Assembly (NCBI GenBank): GCA_965230565.1
Contig: CBDDLH010000011.1
Location: 62,001 to 126,000, forward strand
DNA length: 64,000 nucleotides
Direction of reading: 5' to 3'
Source of the DNA: BCD1 sp965230565
Lineage (GTDB): Bacteria; Bacteroidota; Bacteroidia; Chitinophagales; Saprospiraceae
Both the position numbers and the translations under genes were made by a program. The notes under the pieces were generated by a model. It made no database searches. It saw only the letters and a program-made list of their open reading frames with translations, and was not told the DNA's origin. This document shows, piece after piece, positions 34,487-43,135 of the stretch (its first letter is position 1; each line of letters begins with the position of its first letter).

Positions 34487-35491
34487 CTATTTGCTACGTC
34501 TTTGGAAAAATTTCAACAATTCATTAACGTAATCGTCGTCTGATTTGATGGTGACAAAATCAGCGCTTGTTTTCATAAAGGCATTTCTGCAATAATCCCT
34601 GTAGGTTTTATATTCTTTAAGGTACGCATCTCGTACTGACCCTGAGGCGGTGTCGAGCCATTTGACAGAACCGGTTTCGGCATCTTCAACCCGCAATAAT
34701 CCCACATTAGGTAATTCTTCTTCCCTGGGGTCCACCAATTGAATTCCAATAATGTCGTGTTTTCTCGCCGCGATACTCAATGCCTGCTCGTATCCCGTTG
34801 CAAAAAAGTCTGACATCAGGAAGCAAATGCTTCTTTTCTTGACCACATTATTAAAATATTCAAGTGTCATCCCGATATCCGTTCCCTGGCCTTCCGGCTT
34901 GAAGTCGATCAATTCCCGGATGATCCTCAATATGTGGCTTCTTCCTTTTTTGGGAGGAATGAACTTTTCGATTTTGTTGGAAAAGAATATCACTCCGACC
35001 TTGTCATTATTATTAATAGCTGAAAAGGCAAGAATGGCACAGATCTCCGTCAGGATCTCATTCTTGAACTGATTCCTGGTCCCGAAAAAGGCTGACCGAC
35101 TCATATCAATCAGCAACATTACGGTAAGCTCCCTTTCTTCCTCAAAGATCTTTACGTATGGATCGCCGGTACGTGCCGTAACGTTCCAGTCAATATTTCT
35201 GACATCATCACCGTACTGATAACTTCTAACCTCACTGAAAGACATCCCCCGGCCTTTAAAGGCACTATGGTATTCTCCTGAAAATATATGTCGGCTGATT
35301 CCCTTGGTTTTGATCTCAATTTTACGGACTTTCTTGAGCAGTTCGACAGTTGGATCTTCCCCTTCGTCCGTACCGGCATTTTCGAGCACCTCGTCCTCAA
35401 TCTTCCTGCGACGTTGGAAAAGGAAGAACCCTCCTCCGACGAGCAGAAGAATTCCCACAACAATCAATATGACGATTAAACCGGTATTCAA
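34487..35491 (-). CDS. DUF58 domain-containing protein
   Basis: This 334-residue protein has one N-terminal helix (GLIVILIVVGILLLVGGGFFLF), followed by the DUF58 domain: FSGEYHSAFKGRGMSFSEVRSYQYGDDVRNIDWN is diagnostic. A VWA-like fold follows, with VMLLIDMSRSAFFG. The start seems to be a TTG at 35491, since no ATG precedes the helix in frame. It lies directly downstream of MoxR, its usual partner; DUF58 proteins are believed to link the MoxR AAA+ ATPase to the VWA proteins. Confidence 0.88.
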   Translation of the reverse strand: MNTGLIVILIVVGILLLVGGGFFLFQRRRKIEDEVLENAGTDEGEDPTVELLKKVRKIEIKTKGISRHIFSGEYHSAFKGRGMSFSEVRSYQYGDDVRNIDWNVTARTGDPYVKIFEEERELTVMLLIDMSRSAFFGTRNQFKNEILTEICAILAFSAINNNDKVGVIFFSNKIEKFIPPKKGRSHILRIIRELIDFKPEGQGTDIGMTLEYFNNVVKKRSICFLMSDFFATGYEQALSIAARKHDIIGIQLVDPREEELPNVGLLRVEDAETGSVKWLDTASGSVRDAYLKEYKTYRDYCRNAFMKTSADFVTIKSDDDYVNELLKFFQRRSK

Positions 35492-35606
35492 TGAAAAATA
35501 TTAAAGGGTTTAAATAGTTTAAATAGTTTCAGGGGTTAAACCCCAAGTATTCTCTGTAAACTGGTACTGAAGACTGTCTACTGAGGACTGCAGACTAAAG
35601 TCTGCG

Positions 35607-36599
35607 CTACGGGACCTCAACGGTATCCAGGATCTTATTGATAATGTCTTCCTGGGTAATATTTTCGGCCTCTGCTTCGTAGGTCAATCCGATACGGTGA
35701 CGCATTACATCGTGGCAAACGTTTCTCACATCTTCCGGAATAACATATCCTCTTCGTTTGAGGAAGGCATATGCTTTGGCGGCCAGCGCCAGGTTTATAC
35801 TTGCTCTCGGAGACCCTCCGTAGTTGATCAAAAGGCCGAGATGTTTCAAACTGTATTCTCCAGGATTTCTGGAGGCGAAAACGATGTCGAGGATGTACTG
35901 CTCGATCTTTTCATCCATATAAATTTTGCGAACGGATTCGCGGGCCTTGATGATCTCGGCCGGTTTTACAACCGGTTTAACGGTTCCGAAGCCATCCAGG
36001 TTCAGGTTACGGCGAATGATCTCTCTTTCTTCCTCCTGGTTCGGATAGTCCACTTTAACCTTGAGCATGAAACGGTCTACCTGAGCTTCAGGCAGCGGGT
36101 AGGTTCCTTCCTGTTCAATTGGGTTCTGGGTGGCGAGGACGAGGAAAGGCTCTTCCAGTTGGAAGCTTTCGTTACCGATGGTCACCTGGCGTTCCTGCAT
36201 GGCTTCCAGCAGGGCACTTTGTACCTTGGCCGGTGCACGGTTAATCTCATCAGCCAGCACAAAGTTGGCAAATACGGGTCCTTTTCTGACAGAAAAATCA
36301 TTTTTCCCGGGATTATAGATCATGGTCCCGATGATGTCCGCAGGAAGCAGGTCCGGTGTAAACTGGATACGGCTGTATTTGGCATCAATGGCATTCGAAA
36401 GCGTCTTAATGGCCAGCGTTTTTGCCAATCCTGGCAGACCTTCCAATAAGACATGACCTTTGCTCAAAAGTCCGAGCATCAGGCGTTCGATCATATTGCC
36501 CTGACCAACGATAACCTTACTGGTTTCGTTGTTGATCTTTTCCACAATCGCACTGTCGGCGTAAATTTGTTGGTTGAGCGCTTCAATATCAACGTGCAT
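35607..36599 (-). CDS. MoxR family AAA+ ATPase
   Basis: This is a 330-residue AAA+ chaperone-like ATPase. Walker A is in LLEGLPGLAKTLAIKTLSNA, Walker B in NFVLADEINRAPAKVQSALLEAMQE, sensor 1 in LATQNPIEQEGTYPLPEAQVDRF and sensor 2 near GGSPRASINLALAAKA. The ATG at 36599 starts MHVDIEALNQQ; the longer frame begins at a GTG. It is the first gene of the Bat operon. MoxR proteins insert metals or remodel VWA-containing partners, here presumably BatA and BatB. Confidence 0.93.
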   Translation of the reverse strand: MHVDIEALNQQIYADSAIVEKINNETSKVIVGQGNMIERLMLGLLSKGHVLLEGLPGLAKTLAIKTLSNAIDAKYSRIQFTPDLLPADIIGTMIYNPGKNDFSVRKGPVFANFVLADEINRAPAKVQSALLEAMQERQVTIGNESFQLEEPFLVLATQNPIEQEGTYPLPEAQVDRFMLKVKVDYPNQEEEREIIRRNLNLDGFGTVKPVVKPAEIIKARESVRKIYMDEKIEQYILDIVFASRNPGEYSLKHLGLLINYGGSPRASINLALAAKAYAFLKRRGYVIPEDVRNVCHDVMRHRIGLTYEAEAENITQEDIINKILDTVEVP

Positions 36600-36928
36600 C
36601 GTTTCTTTTTTATGATTTTTTGAAAACACGCAAAGTTGTTAATTTTTTTGAATTTAACACAATTCAAAGAGGGATCAATAGCCCAGGGATTGCACAGACC
36701 TAAACTATTTAACAGTATTTAACGTTTTTACAAAATGTCTTATCTCTTTTTATCTTCTTAAAAAGATGATTATCAGTTGAATCTACTTTTAAAATATTAG
36801 TTGAATAGTTATGAAAAAAAACTTTACAGTTCGGTTATAATCGGAACAACTTCTTAATTTTGCGAAATTTTTATTCTAAATAGAACCTTATTTTCTTACC
36901 AAATCACCTGACAAAACAAGAAAAAATC
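36600..36928. promoter_or_regulatory. Divergent promoter region between MoxR and the TonB-type receptor
   Basis: This 329-base region has no gene. TAatTTTG at 36855-36862 matches the -7 consensus, 66 bases upstream of the receptor ATG. A weak -33 (ttcgg) lies about 20 bases before it. On the minus strand caactttg near 36633-36640 is one mismatch from the same consensus and could serve the Bat operon. Confidence 0.5.
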
Positions 36929-39430
36929 ATGAAGCAGCTAAGCCTATTGCTACTATTGACCCTGATCAGCCTGACGTCCTTTGCCCAGTGGCAGGGAAGA
37001 CCCGGGGGCGGAGGGAATTTTAAAAAAGGACCTTCTATAAAAGGGAAAGTTACCGGAACTGTAGCAGATACCCTCAGCCAACAAGTTGTAGAATTCGCAA
37101 CTGTTGTGCTGATCAACGCCAAATCCGGAAAAGAGACCGACGGAGGTATTACGGATGAAAAAGGACAGTTCAAATTTCAGGATGTGCCTGCGGGAGAATA
37201 CAAATTATTTGTTTCCTTTCTTGGTTACGAATCAAAATCCATTGAAGGTATTGAATTGACCCTGGAAAAACCGGATGTGAAGTTAGATGACATTTTCATA
37301 CTTCCCTCCGGGCTAACCCTTGACGAGGTAGTGGTTACTGAAGAAGCAGCTCTTTTTGAAAACAAGATCGATAAAATGGTCTTCAATGCTGACAAGGACG
37401 TTACAACCACCGGAGGAGATGCGGCAGATGTTTTACGAAAGGTACCATTATTATCTGTGGACTTTGATGGCAATGTACAATTGAGAGGATCCTCCAATAT
37501 TCAGGTGTTGATCAATGGAAGACCATCTAATTTCTTTTCAGAAAACCTGGCGGATGCTTTAAAAACATTGCCAGCTGATCAGATCAAGACCATTGAAGTG
37601 ATCACTCAGCCCTCTGCTAAATACGACGGGGAAGGATCTGCCGGAATCATCAATATCATTACCAAGAAAAAAGAGATCCAGGGATTCACGGGGTCGGTAA
37701 GTGGCTCTGTTGGTACACGCCAGAACAGGGGTAATTTGAATTTCTCGGCAGCCAAAGGACGTTTCGGTTTCAACGCTAATATGGGAACATGGTATTCCTG
37801 GCCTCGTGAAGCAATTACTTCTTTTTACCGGGAGGATTTTTTTGACGGAGAATCGAGAGTACTGGACCAGAATGGAACAACCGAAAGTATTTTCTTCGGT
37901 CCGGGAGGGTCATTGAGTGCTTTCTATGATTTTAATGCTTATAACAGTTTGTCTTCCTCATTTTCATTCCGTTCTCACGGAGGATCCCGGGATGGATCGA
38001 CAAAAGCCGTTTTTAATGATCCGATCAATGAGGTTTACCAGGAATATACCCGATTCAATGATAGTAGATCTTCCCGCACCGGATTTGACTGGACAACCGA
38101 TTATCGCCGGACCTTTAAAAAACCTGACCAGGAAGTGACATTGGCTTTCCAGATGAGCGGCTCCAATGGCCTGTCCGACAATCTGGTGGAACAGCAGGAC
38201 GATCTGGGGAGCGACGAATCCCTCATTTTCAAAGAGAATCAGGACAATAAAAGTCTGAATCTTGAATCAACCGTTCAATTGGATTATGTACATCCTTTTG
38301 GATCAAAACTGAAAATGGAAACCGGTGCCAAAAGCGTTTTCCGACAGATAACCAGTACCTATGATTTCGAGACGTTCAATTATGCGACGGAGATTTTTGA
38401 GACAGATTATGTACGCTCAGATGTTTTTAATTATGAGCAGGATGTATATGCAGGTTATTTATCCTTCAATGCCAAGCTGGGAGAAAAGTATGGAATGGTA
38501 GTTGGTGCCCGCTATGAGCATACCGGTATCAGCGGATATGTTGATTCCGGGGAGACCGAACCATTTTCTGAAAGTTATGACAACCTGCTGCCAAGTATAT
38601 TTTTCAGCAGAAAGCTCAAAAATTTCAGCATGCTCAAATTGAGCCTGATACAGCGCATTCAGCGTCCGGGGCTCAGAAACATAAATCCTTATGTGGATCA
38701 GTCTGACAATCGTAATATTTCCTATGGTAACCCACAATTATCCCCGGAGATCACTAACCAGGTTGAATTGGGGTATAATACGATGATCAAAGGGGTTATG
38801 CTTAACGCAGCGGTTTTCTATCGTCATACCTCTGATATTATTGAGCGATACCTTGAGGTAAACGATGAAGGGATTTCCGTGACGACATTCCGGAATATTG
38901 GAACCAACAATTCTGTCGGGCTTAATTTTTTCACCTCTTTCAAGATCGGTAAGATACTTTCTATCCGGGGTGGTGCGAATGTATTCACCTATGATGCCGA
39001 GGGTACGATCAATGGCGTGGAGCTCACGCAACAGGCCGTCATCTGGAATGGTAATCTCAATGCGACCTTGTCCCTGAAAAAAGGATTTAAAGTAGAAGCT
39101 TTTGGATTCTACCGTCCGCCAAGGCAAACCCTTCAGGGATATTCCACTTCTTTCCGTATGTTCAGTATGGGAGCCGAAAAAGAATTCCTGGATAAACGAG
39201 CCAGCCTGGGTATCCGCATTGTTGAACCGTTTAACAGAATGAAGGAATTTCCTTCAGAGTTGAGTGGAGAGACCTTTGTGCAGGAAAGCAACTTCGCTAT
39301 TCCGTTCCGTTCATTTGGGATCAGTTTCAGTTATCGTTTTGGAAAACTGGACTTCAAACAAAAGAATGTCCGCAGCAAGATCAAAAATGATGACCTGAAG
39401 CAGGGCGGTGATGCTACGGGGAATATGTAA
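36929..39430 (+). CDS. TonB-dependent receptor-like outer-membrane protein
   Basis: This 833-residue outer-membrane protein has a signal peptide (MKQLSLLLLLTLISLTSFAQ) and a carboxypeptidase-regulatory-like domain at about residues 35-120 (GKVTGTVADTLSQQVVEFAT, DEKGQFKFQDVPAGEYKLFV). The plug lies at about 140-245 (DVTTTGGDAADVLRKVP, LRGSSNIQVLINGRPS, YDGEGSAGIINIITKK). A C-terminal barrel of the outer-membrane beta-barrel 3 type follows. There is no SusD partner, so it is not a SusCD glycan system. The family is often linked to iron or peptide uptake, or to sigma/anti-sigma signalling. The substrate is unknown. Its barrel ends with a short charged tail (KNDDLKQGGDATGNM). Confidence 0.88.
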   Translation: MKQLSLLLLLTLISLTSFAQWQGRPGGGGNFKKGPSIKGKVTGTVADTLSQQVVEFATVVLINAKSGKETDGGITDEKGQFKFQDVPAGEYKLFVSFLGYESKSIEGIELTLEKPDVKLDDIFILPSGLTLDEVVVTEEAALFENKIDKMVFNADKDVTTTGGDAADVLRKVPLLSVDFDGNVQLRGSSNIQVLINGRPSNFFSENLADALKTLPADQIKTIEVITQPSAKYDGEGSAGIINIITKKKEIQGFTGSVSGSVGTRQNRGNLNFSAAKGRFGFNANMGTWYSWPREAITSFYREDFFDGESRVLDQNGTTESIFFGPGGSLSAFYDFNAYNSLSSSFSFRSHGGSRDGSTKAVFNDPINEVYQEYTRFNDSRSSRTGFDWTTDYRRTFKKPDQEVTLAFQMSGSNGLSDNLVEQQDDLGSDESLIFKENQDNKSLNLESTVQLDYVHPFGSKLKMETGAKSVFRQITSTYDFETFNYATEIFETDYVRSDVFNYEQDVYAGYLSFNAKLGEKYGMVVGARYEHTGISGYVDSGETEPFSESYDNLLPSIFFSRKLKNFSMLKLSLIQRIQRPGLRNINPYVDQSDNRNISYGNPQLSPEITNQVELGYNTMIKGVMLNAAVFYRHTSDIIERYLEVNDEGISVTTFRNIGTNNSVGLNFFTSFKIGKILSIRGGANVFTYDAEGTINGVELTQQAVIWNGNLNATLSLKKGFKVEAFGFYRPPRQTLQGYSTSFRMFSMGAEKEFLDKRASLGIRIVEPFNRMKEFPSELSGETFVQESNFAIPFRSFGISFSYRFGKLDFKQKNVRSKIKNDDLKQGGDATGNM

Positions 39431-39673
39431 TTAAAACGGTAAACGATTGACGGCCCACGGTCTACGGCTTTTGAGATAAGGCCTTAGGTTCAGAAAAAAG
39501 GCCACGGATGGATAAAAATTCATCTCCGTGGTCTTTTTGTTTAAAAAAGACAATACTTTTGTTTGTGTTACGCGTTACAAGTTTCGGGTTCCGAGTTAAG
39601 CAGAAGTCAATTTTTGATGTAGCTTGTCCAACGCGCAACCTAGTAACCCGCAACCCGCAACAATTCTGACATC

Positions 39674-41494
39674 ATGCAGGCATTAAAAGATACATATCTT
39701 CAGCGACAAAACGATCATCTCGAATCAGCCAAAATCCTGAATGCCCGGTTTGGTAAATACTCCTACGTCCGGCTTACTTTTTTTATACTGGCTTTGGCAG
39801 CCATTATCCTGATCTGGTCCTTTAATTATTTATTGGGAATAGGTTCCACCGTTTTGCTTTTTCTGCTTTTTTACCGGTTTGTCAACTGGCATCAGGCCAT
39901 CAAAAGGGAAGCTCAGCATAAGGAGCGTTTGGCCAAAATCAACGGACAGGAAGCAAGTGTACTTGATCATAAGTTTGAAGTGTTTGCTTCAGGCGAGGAA
40001 TTTCTCGATCCCCAACATCCTTATGCGCTGGATCTGGATGTTTTTGGGGAACATTCCTTTTTTCAATATTGCAACCGAACCACATCCTTGCTGGGAAGGA
40101 ATAAACTGGCGGATATTTTTTTGAAAAGGGTTTCTTTAGAAACTATTGCCCAAAGACATGAAGCTGTCAAAGAACTCAGGGAACAATTGGACTGGCGGCA
40201 GGATTTTCAGGCGCACGGACTTGAAACAAAAGATGATCCTTCTCACCTGAGAGCATTGGAATTGTGGTTGGAGGACGAACCCTTTGTTTCCCAAACCAAA
40301 TGGATCAAAGCTTCCTTGTGGGCGGCTCCTTTGTGGGTGACGATAGGAATATTGATGTGGATCTTTGTTTTTTCCTGGCATTGGTTTGTAGTGTGGATGA
40401 TCCCTGTTGCCTATACGCTAAAAAAGACCCTTGATAAAGTTAACGATACTCACCGCAGGACGACGCATGCGGAAGAGATGCTCAGTCATTATTCCAAATT
40501 GATCAAACACCTTGAAGGAGGAAAATTTATATCGGAATTGTTAAAAGGTTTGCACAGCTCCTTTGTGATGGGAAATTCAACCGCGTCCGGGAGAATTGGC
40601 AGGTTGTCCTATGTGATCGGTCAGCTGAATGTACGATACAATGCCTTTGCCATCATGCTCAATATTACCGTTTTATGGGATTTGCAATGGGTGTATCAAC
40701 TGGAAAAATGGAAAAAGAAGGAAAAAGAACACCTGCTGAAATGGTTTGAATCCATGGCTTATTTTGAAGCGTTGTGTAGTTTGGCCAATCTGCATTACAA
40801 TAATCCTTCCTGGACTTATCCGGAGATCGGTGAATTTGATCAGCTGGAAGCGGAAGACTTGGGGCATCCGCTTATCCATGAATCCGAGAGGGTTTGTAAT
40901 GATGTTGCTATTCCGTTGAACGGGCATATCAAACTCGTCACCGGGTCGAATATGGCAGGGAAAAGTACTTTTCTGAGAACAGCAGGCCTCAATATTGTAC
41001 TGGCATTGGCAGGGGCTCCCGTTTGTGCGAAAAAAATGAGACTGCCTCAGATGCAGGTGTATACCAGTATGCGCACCCAGGATGCTTTGCATGAAAGCAC
41101 GTCTTCTTTTTATGCAGAATTGAAGCGGTTGAAATTCATCATTGAAGCGGTTGAAAAACAAGCCACACTTTCGGATGGTGATAAAAAAAGGGAACATGTT
41201 TTCTTCCTGCTGGATGAGATCCTCAAAGGGACCAATTCCGTGGACAGACATACCGGGTCGAAAGCATTGATCCGGCAGTTAATTGAAAGTAAAGGCTCCG
41301 GTATCATTGCTACTCACGACCTGGAATTGGGTAAGCTTGAAAATGATTATGACGGGCGTATTGAAAACCTCTGTATAGAAGTGGAGATTAAGGATGGCGA
41401 GTTGTATTTTGATTATAAATTGAAAAAAGGAGTGAGTGAGAGTTTTAATGCTACTTTGCTGATGCAGAATATGGGGATTCGGATTGGGGAATGA
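39674..41494 (+). CDS. Membrane-anchored MutS-like ATPase
   Basis: This is a 606-residue protein of the MutS-related family that lacks the mismatch-recognition and connector domains. Two N-terminal helices (FFILALAAIILIWSFNYLLG) and two more near residues 215-250 (ASLWAAPLWVTIGILMWIFV) put it in the membrane. The C-terminal ATPase has Walker A TGSNMAGKSTFLR at about residue 425, Walker B FFLLDEILKGTNSVDRHTG at about 510, and IIATHDLELGKL. This form is widespread in Bacteroidota but has no assigned function. Its TGA is shared with the left end of a MITE-like element. Confidence 0.85.
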   Translation: MQALKDTYLQRQNDHLESAKILNARFGKYSYVRLTFFILALAAIILIWSFNYLLGIGSTVLLFLLFYRFVNWHQAIKREAQHKERLAKINGQEASVLDHKFEVFASGEEFLDPQHPYALDLDVFGEHSFFQYCNRTTSLLGRNKLADIFLKRVSLETIAQRHEAVKELREQLDWRQDFQAHGLETKDDPSHLRALELWLEDEPFVSQTKWIKASLWAAPLWVTIGILMWIFVFSWHWFVVWMIPVAYTLKKTLDKVNDTHRRTTHAEEMLSHYSKLIKHLEGGKFISELLKGLHSSFVMGNSTASGRIGRLSYVIGQLNVRYNAFAIMLNITVLWDLQWVYQLEKWKKKEKEHLLKWFESMAYFEALCSLANLHYNNPSWTYPEIGEFDQLEAEDLGHPLIHESERVCNDVAIPLNGHIKLVTGSNMAGKSTFLRTAGLNIVLALAGAPVCAKKMRLPQMQVYTSMRTQDALHESTSSFYAELKRLKFIIEAVEKQATLSDGDKKREHVFFLLDEILKGTNSVDRHTGSKALIRQLIESKGSGIIATHDLELGKLENDYDGRIENLCIEVEIKDGELYFDYKLKKGVSESFNATLLMQNMGIRIGE

Positions 41495-41760
41495 ATTCCA
41501 CCTGTACAGAAAACCGTCCCATTGAATCGATCAAATAAAAAATCGATTAGGATCGCTGAGCAATGAGCAACGTGAATTGATCGGTGACCCGGTTTTCCGG
41601 ATAGAATAACCCTTTTGCTACCCCAGAAACAGCTCACGGATCACGTTGTGCCTGCCTGACGGCATAGGCAGGCTCAATGATCTGTTGCCAATTTCCTTTT
41701 TTGCACCGTTTACAAGTGGGATTTTGGGAGATAAATTATCTGTATAGGTGGAATGAATTC
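41493..41760. mobile_element. MITE-like element, copy 2 (about 268 bp)
   Basis: This is homologous to the element at 15078-15383. The left end gaattccacctgtacag (41493-41509) and the right end ctgtataggtggaatgaatt (from 41740) are inverted complements, so the element has terminal inverted repeats. It inserts so that the TGA stop of the MutS-like gene overlaps its first bases. It carries no open frame and no transposase. A central cctgcctgacggcataggcagg hairpin is shared in position with copy 1. Confidence 0.65.
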
Positions 41761-41846
41761 GGTGTCTACGGTTGATTTTCGTAAATTCGTATTTGAAAAA
41801 CCCGTATTTTTGTTAGAAATATTTAAAAATTAAGATCCACGATTAA

Positions 41847-41922
41847 AAAAATAACCTGGCCAATTTTACTTCTATACCAGATATTGAAAAACGGTTATTA
41901 AAAAAATGGCCAGGTTATTTTT
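41847..41922 (+). repeat. Hairpin upstream of the AraC-type regulator
   Basis: A 16-bp perfect inverted repeat (aaaaataacctggcca at 41847-41862 with 41907-41922) extends by four more pairs after one mismatch, with a loop of about 34-44 bases. It covers an ATG at 41906 that would start a 10-residue longer version of the regulator, and it ends with a T-run 13 bases before the preferred ATG at 41936. It could act as an attenuator or as a bidirectional terminator. Confidence 0.6.
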
Positions 41923-41935
41923 AAGTAACTCAACC

Positions 41936-43009
41936 ATGGAAATAATCTTGTGGGTAGGATTGTCGCAGAGTCTTTTTGCGGCAATTTTGATAGGAACCAA
42001 AAAAGAAAACAGCGTCTCTGACAAGATCCTCACCGGTTGGTTATCCTTGCTGGGCATAGAGTTTTTTACGTGTATTCTGGACCACTTTATTTTTGGTGAA
42101 CCTCTTTTGTCTAATTCCTTCCTTTTGTTCAACCCCGCCTTTTTTTTATACATCAAATCACTTACGCGCCCTGATTTTAAATTGAGGTGGGTACAGCTGT
42201 TACACCTGGTGCCCTTTCTGGTTTTTGAGGTTGTCGGTACCTTGTTGCCGGAGCGAGTTTCCCTCGTTCCGCTATTTGAATATTCTTCCAATTTTATTTT
42301 TAATATTTTTTTCATCGTTGTTTCTCTGGCTTCAGGTATTGGGTATAACCTTGCCAGTGTGATACTCGTGCACAGATACCGCAAAAATCTTCAGAATGAA
42401 TTGTCCAGTATCAGTCGGGAGAACGACCTTGCCTGGTTGCTTTTTCTGATCATTTTTTACGTCAGTTTTTGTGTTTCCGCTTATGGGCTGGGACTTTATT
42501 CTGTGCTTTCGGAACGGTTGCTGAAAATGCCTTTTTTATTCAATTATGCCGTATTGCTGCTGCTTATTTACATTCTCAGTTATTATGGATTGATTCAAAA
42601 AAATATCTTTCACAGAAGGGATGTTCAGGAGGTTGCCGAAAAATACCAAAAGTCCTTTTTGACACCGGCGAGGAAAAAAGAGATCAAAACAATTATTCTT
42701 TCCTTTTTTAAAGAAGAAAAACCCTACCTCAATCCCGACCTGAATCTTCAGCTGTTGTCAGAGTTACTGGATATTCCCAAACATCATTTAACGGAAGTGC
42801 TGAATACGGAGATCGGGAAGAATTTTTTCCAGTTTGTTAATGCTTTTCGGGTTGACGCAGTGAAAGAAGCCCTCTCCCAAAAGGATAATTTGTATTCCAT
42901 AGAGGCCATTGGGTATGATTGTGGATTCAGCAGTAAGTCTTCCTTTTTTACGGTGTTTAAAAAGATGACCGGGATGACTCCGCTTCAATACAGACAATCT
43001 CAAACTTGA
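41936..43009 (+). CDS. AraC-family regulator with N-terminal membrane sensor domain
   Basis: This is a 357-residue protein. Six to seven hydrophobic helices fill residues 1 to about 230 (LWVGLSQSLFAAILIGTKKE, FLLFNPAFFLYIKSLTRP, LVPFLVFEVVGTLL ...). After a linker comes an AraC-type HTH pair: LLSELLDIPKHHLTEVLNTE and SIEAIGYDCGFSSKSSFFTVFKKMTGMTPLQYRQSQT. This 'seven-helix plus AraC' class is typical of Bacteroidota. ATG at 41936 is preferred, because the 41906 ATG lies inside the hairpin and adds only an unlikely extension. The next operon downstream (barrel, RND pump, LolA-like protein) starts 126 bases later and is a likely target (inference). Confidence 0.85.
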   Translation: MEIILWVGLSQSLFAAILIGTKKENSVSDKILTGWLSLLGIEFFTCILDHFIFGEPLLSNSFLLFNPAFFLYIKSLTRPDFKLRWVQLLHLVPFLVFEVVGTLLPERVSLVPLFEYSSNFIFNIFFIVVSLASGIGYNLASVILVHRYRKNLQNELSSISRENDLAWLLFLIIFYVSFCVSAYGLGLYSVLSERLLKMPFLFNYAVLLLLIYILSYYGLIQKNIFHRRDVQEVAEKYQKSFLTPARKKEIKTIILSFFKEEKPYLNPDLNLQLLSELLDIPKHHLTEVLNTEIGKNFFQFVNAFRVDAVKEALSQKDNLYSIEAIGYDCGFSSKSSFFTVFKKMTGMTPLQYRQSQT

Positions 43010-43135
43010 TAAAAAAATGACCATTTGTCTGACTTTCAGAAGTTGAACCACTGCTCCCGGTTCAGCTTTTGTAATCAGAACCGAATTCGATGCTTTTTCC
43101 CTTATGTTACTCATAGTGACTTAAAAACATAAGTG

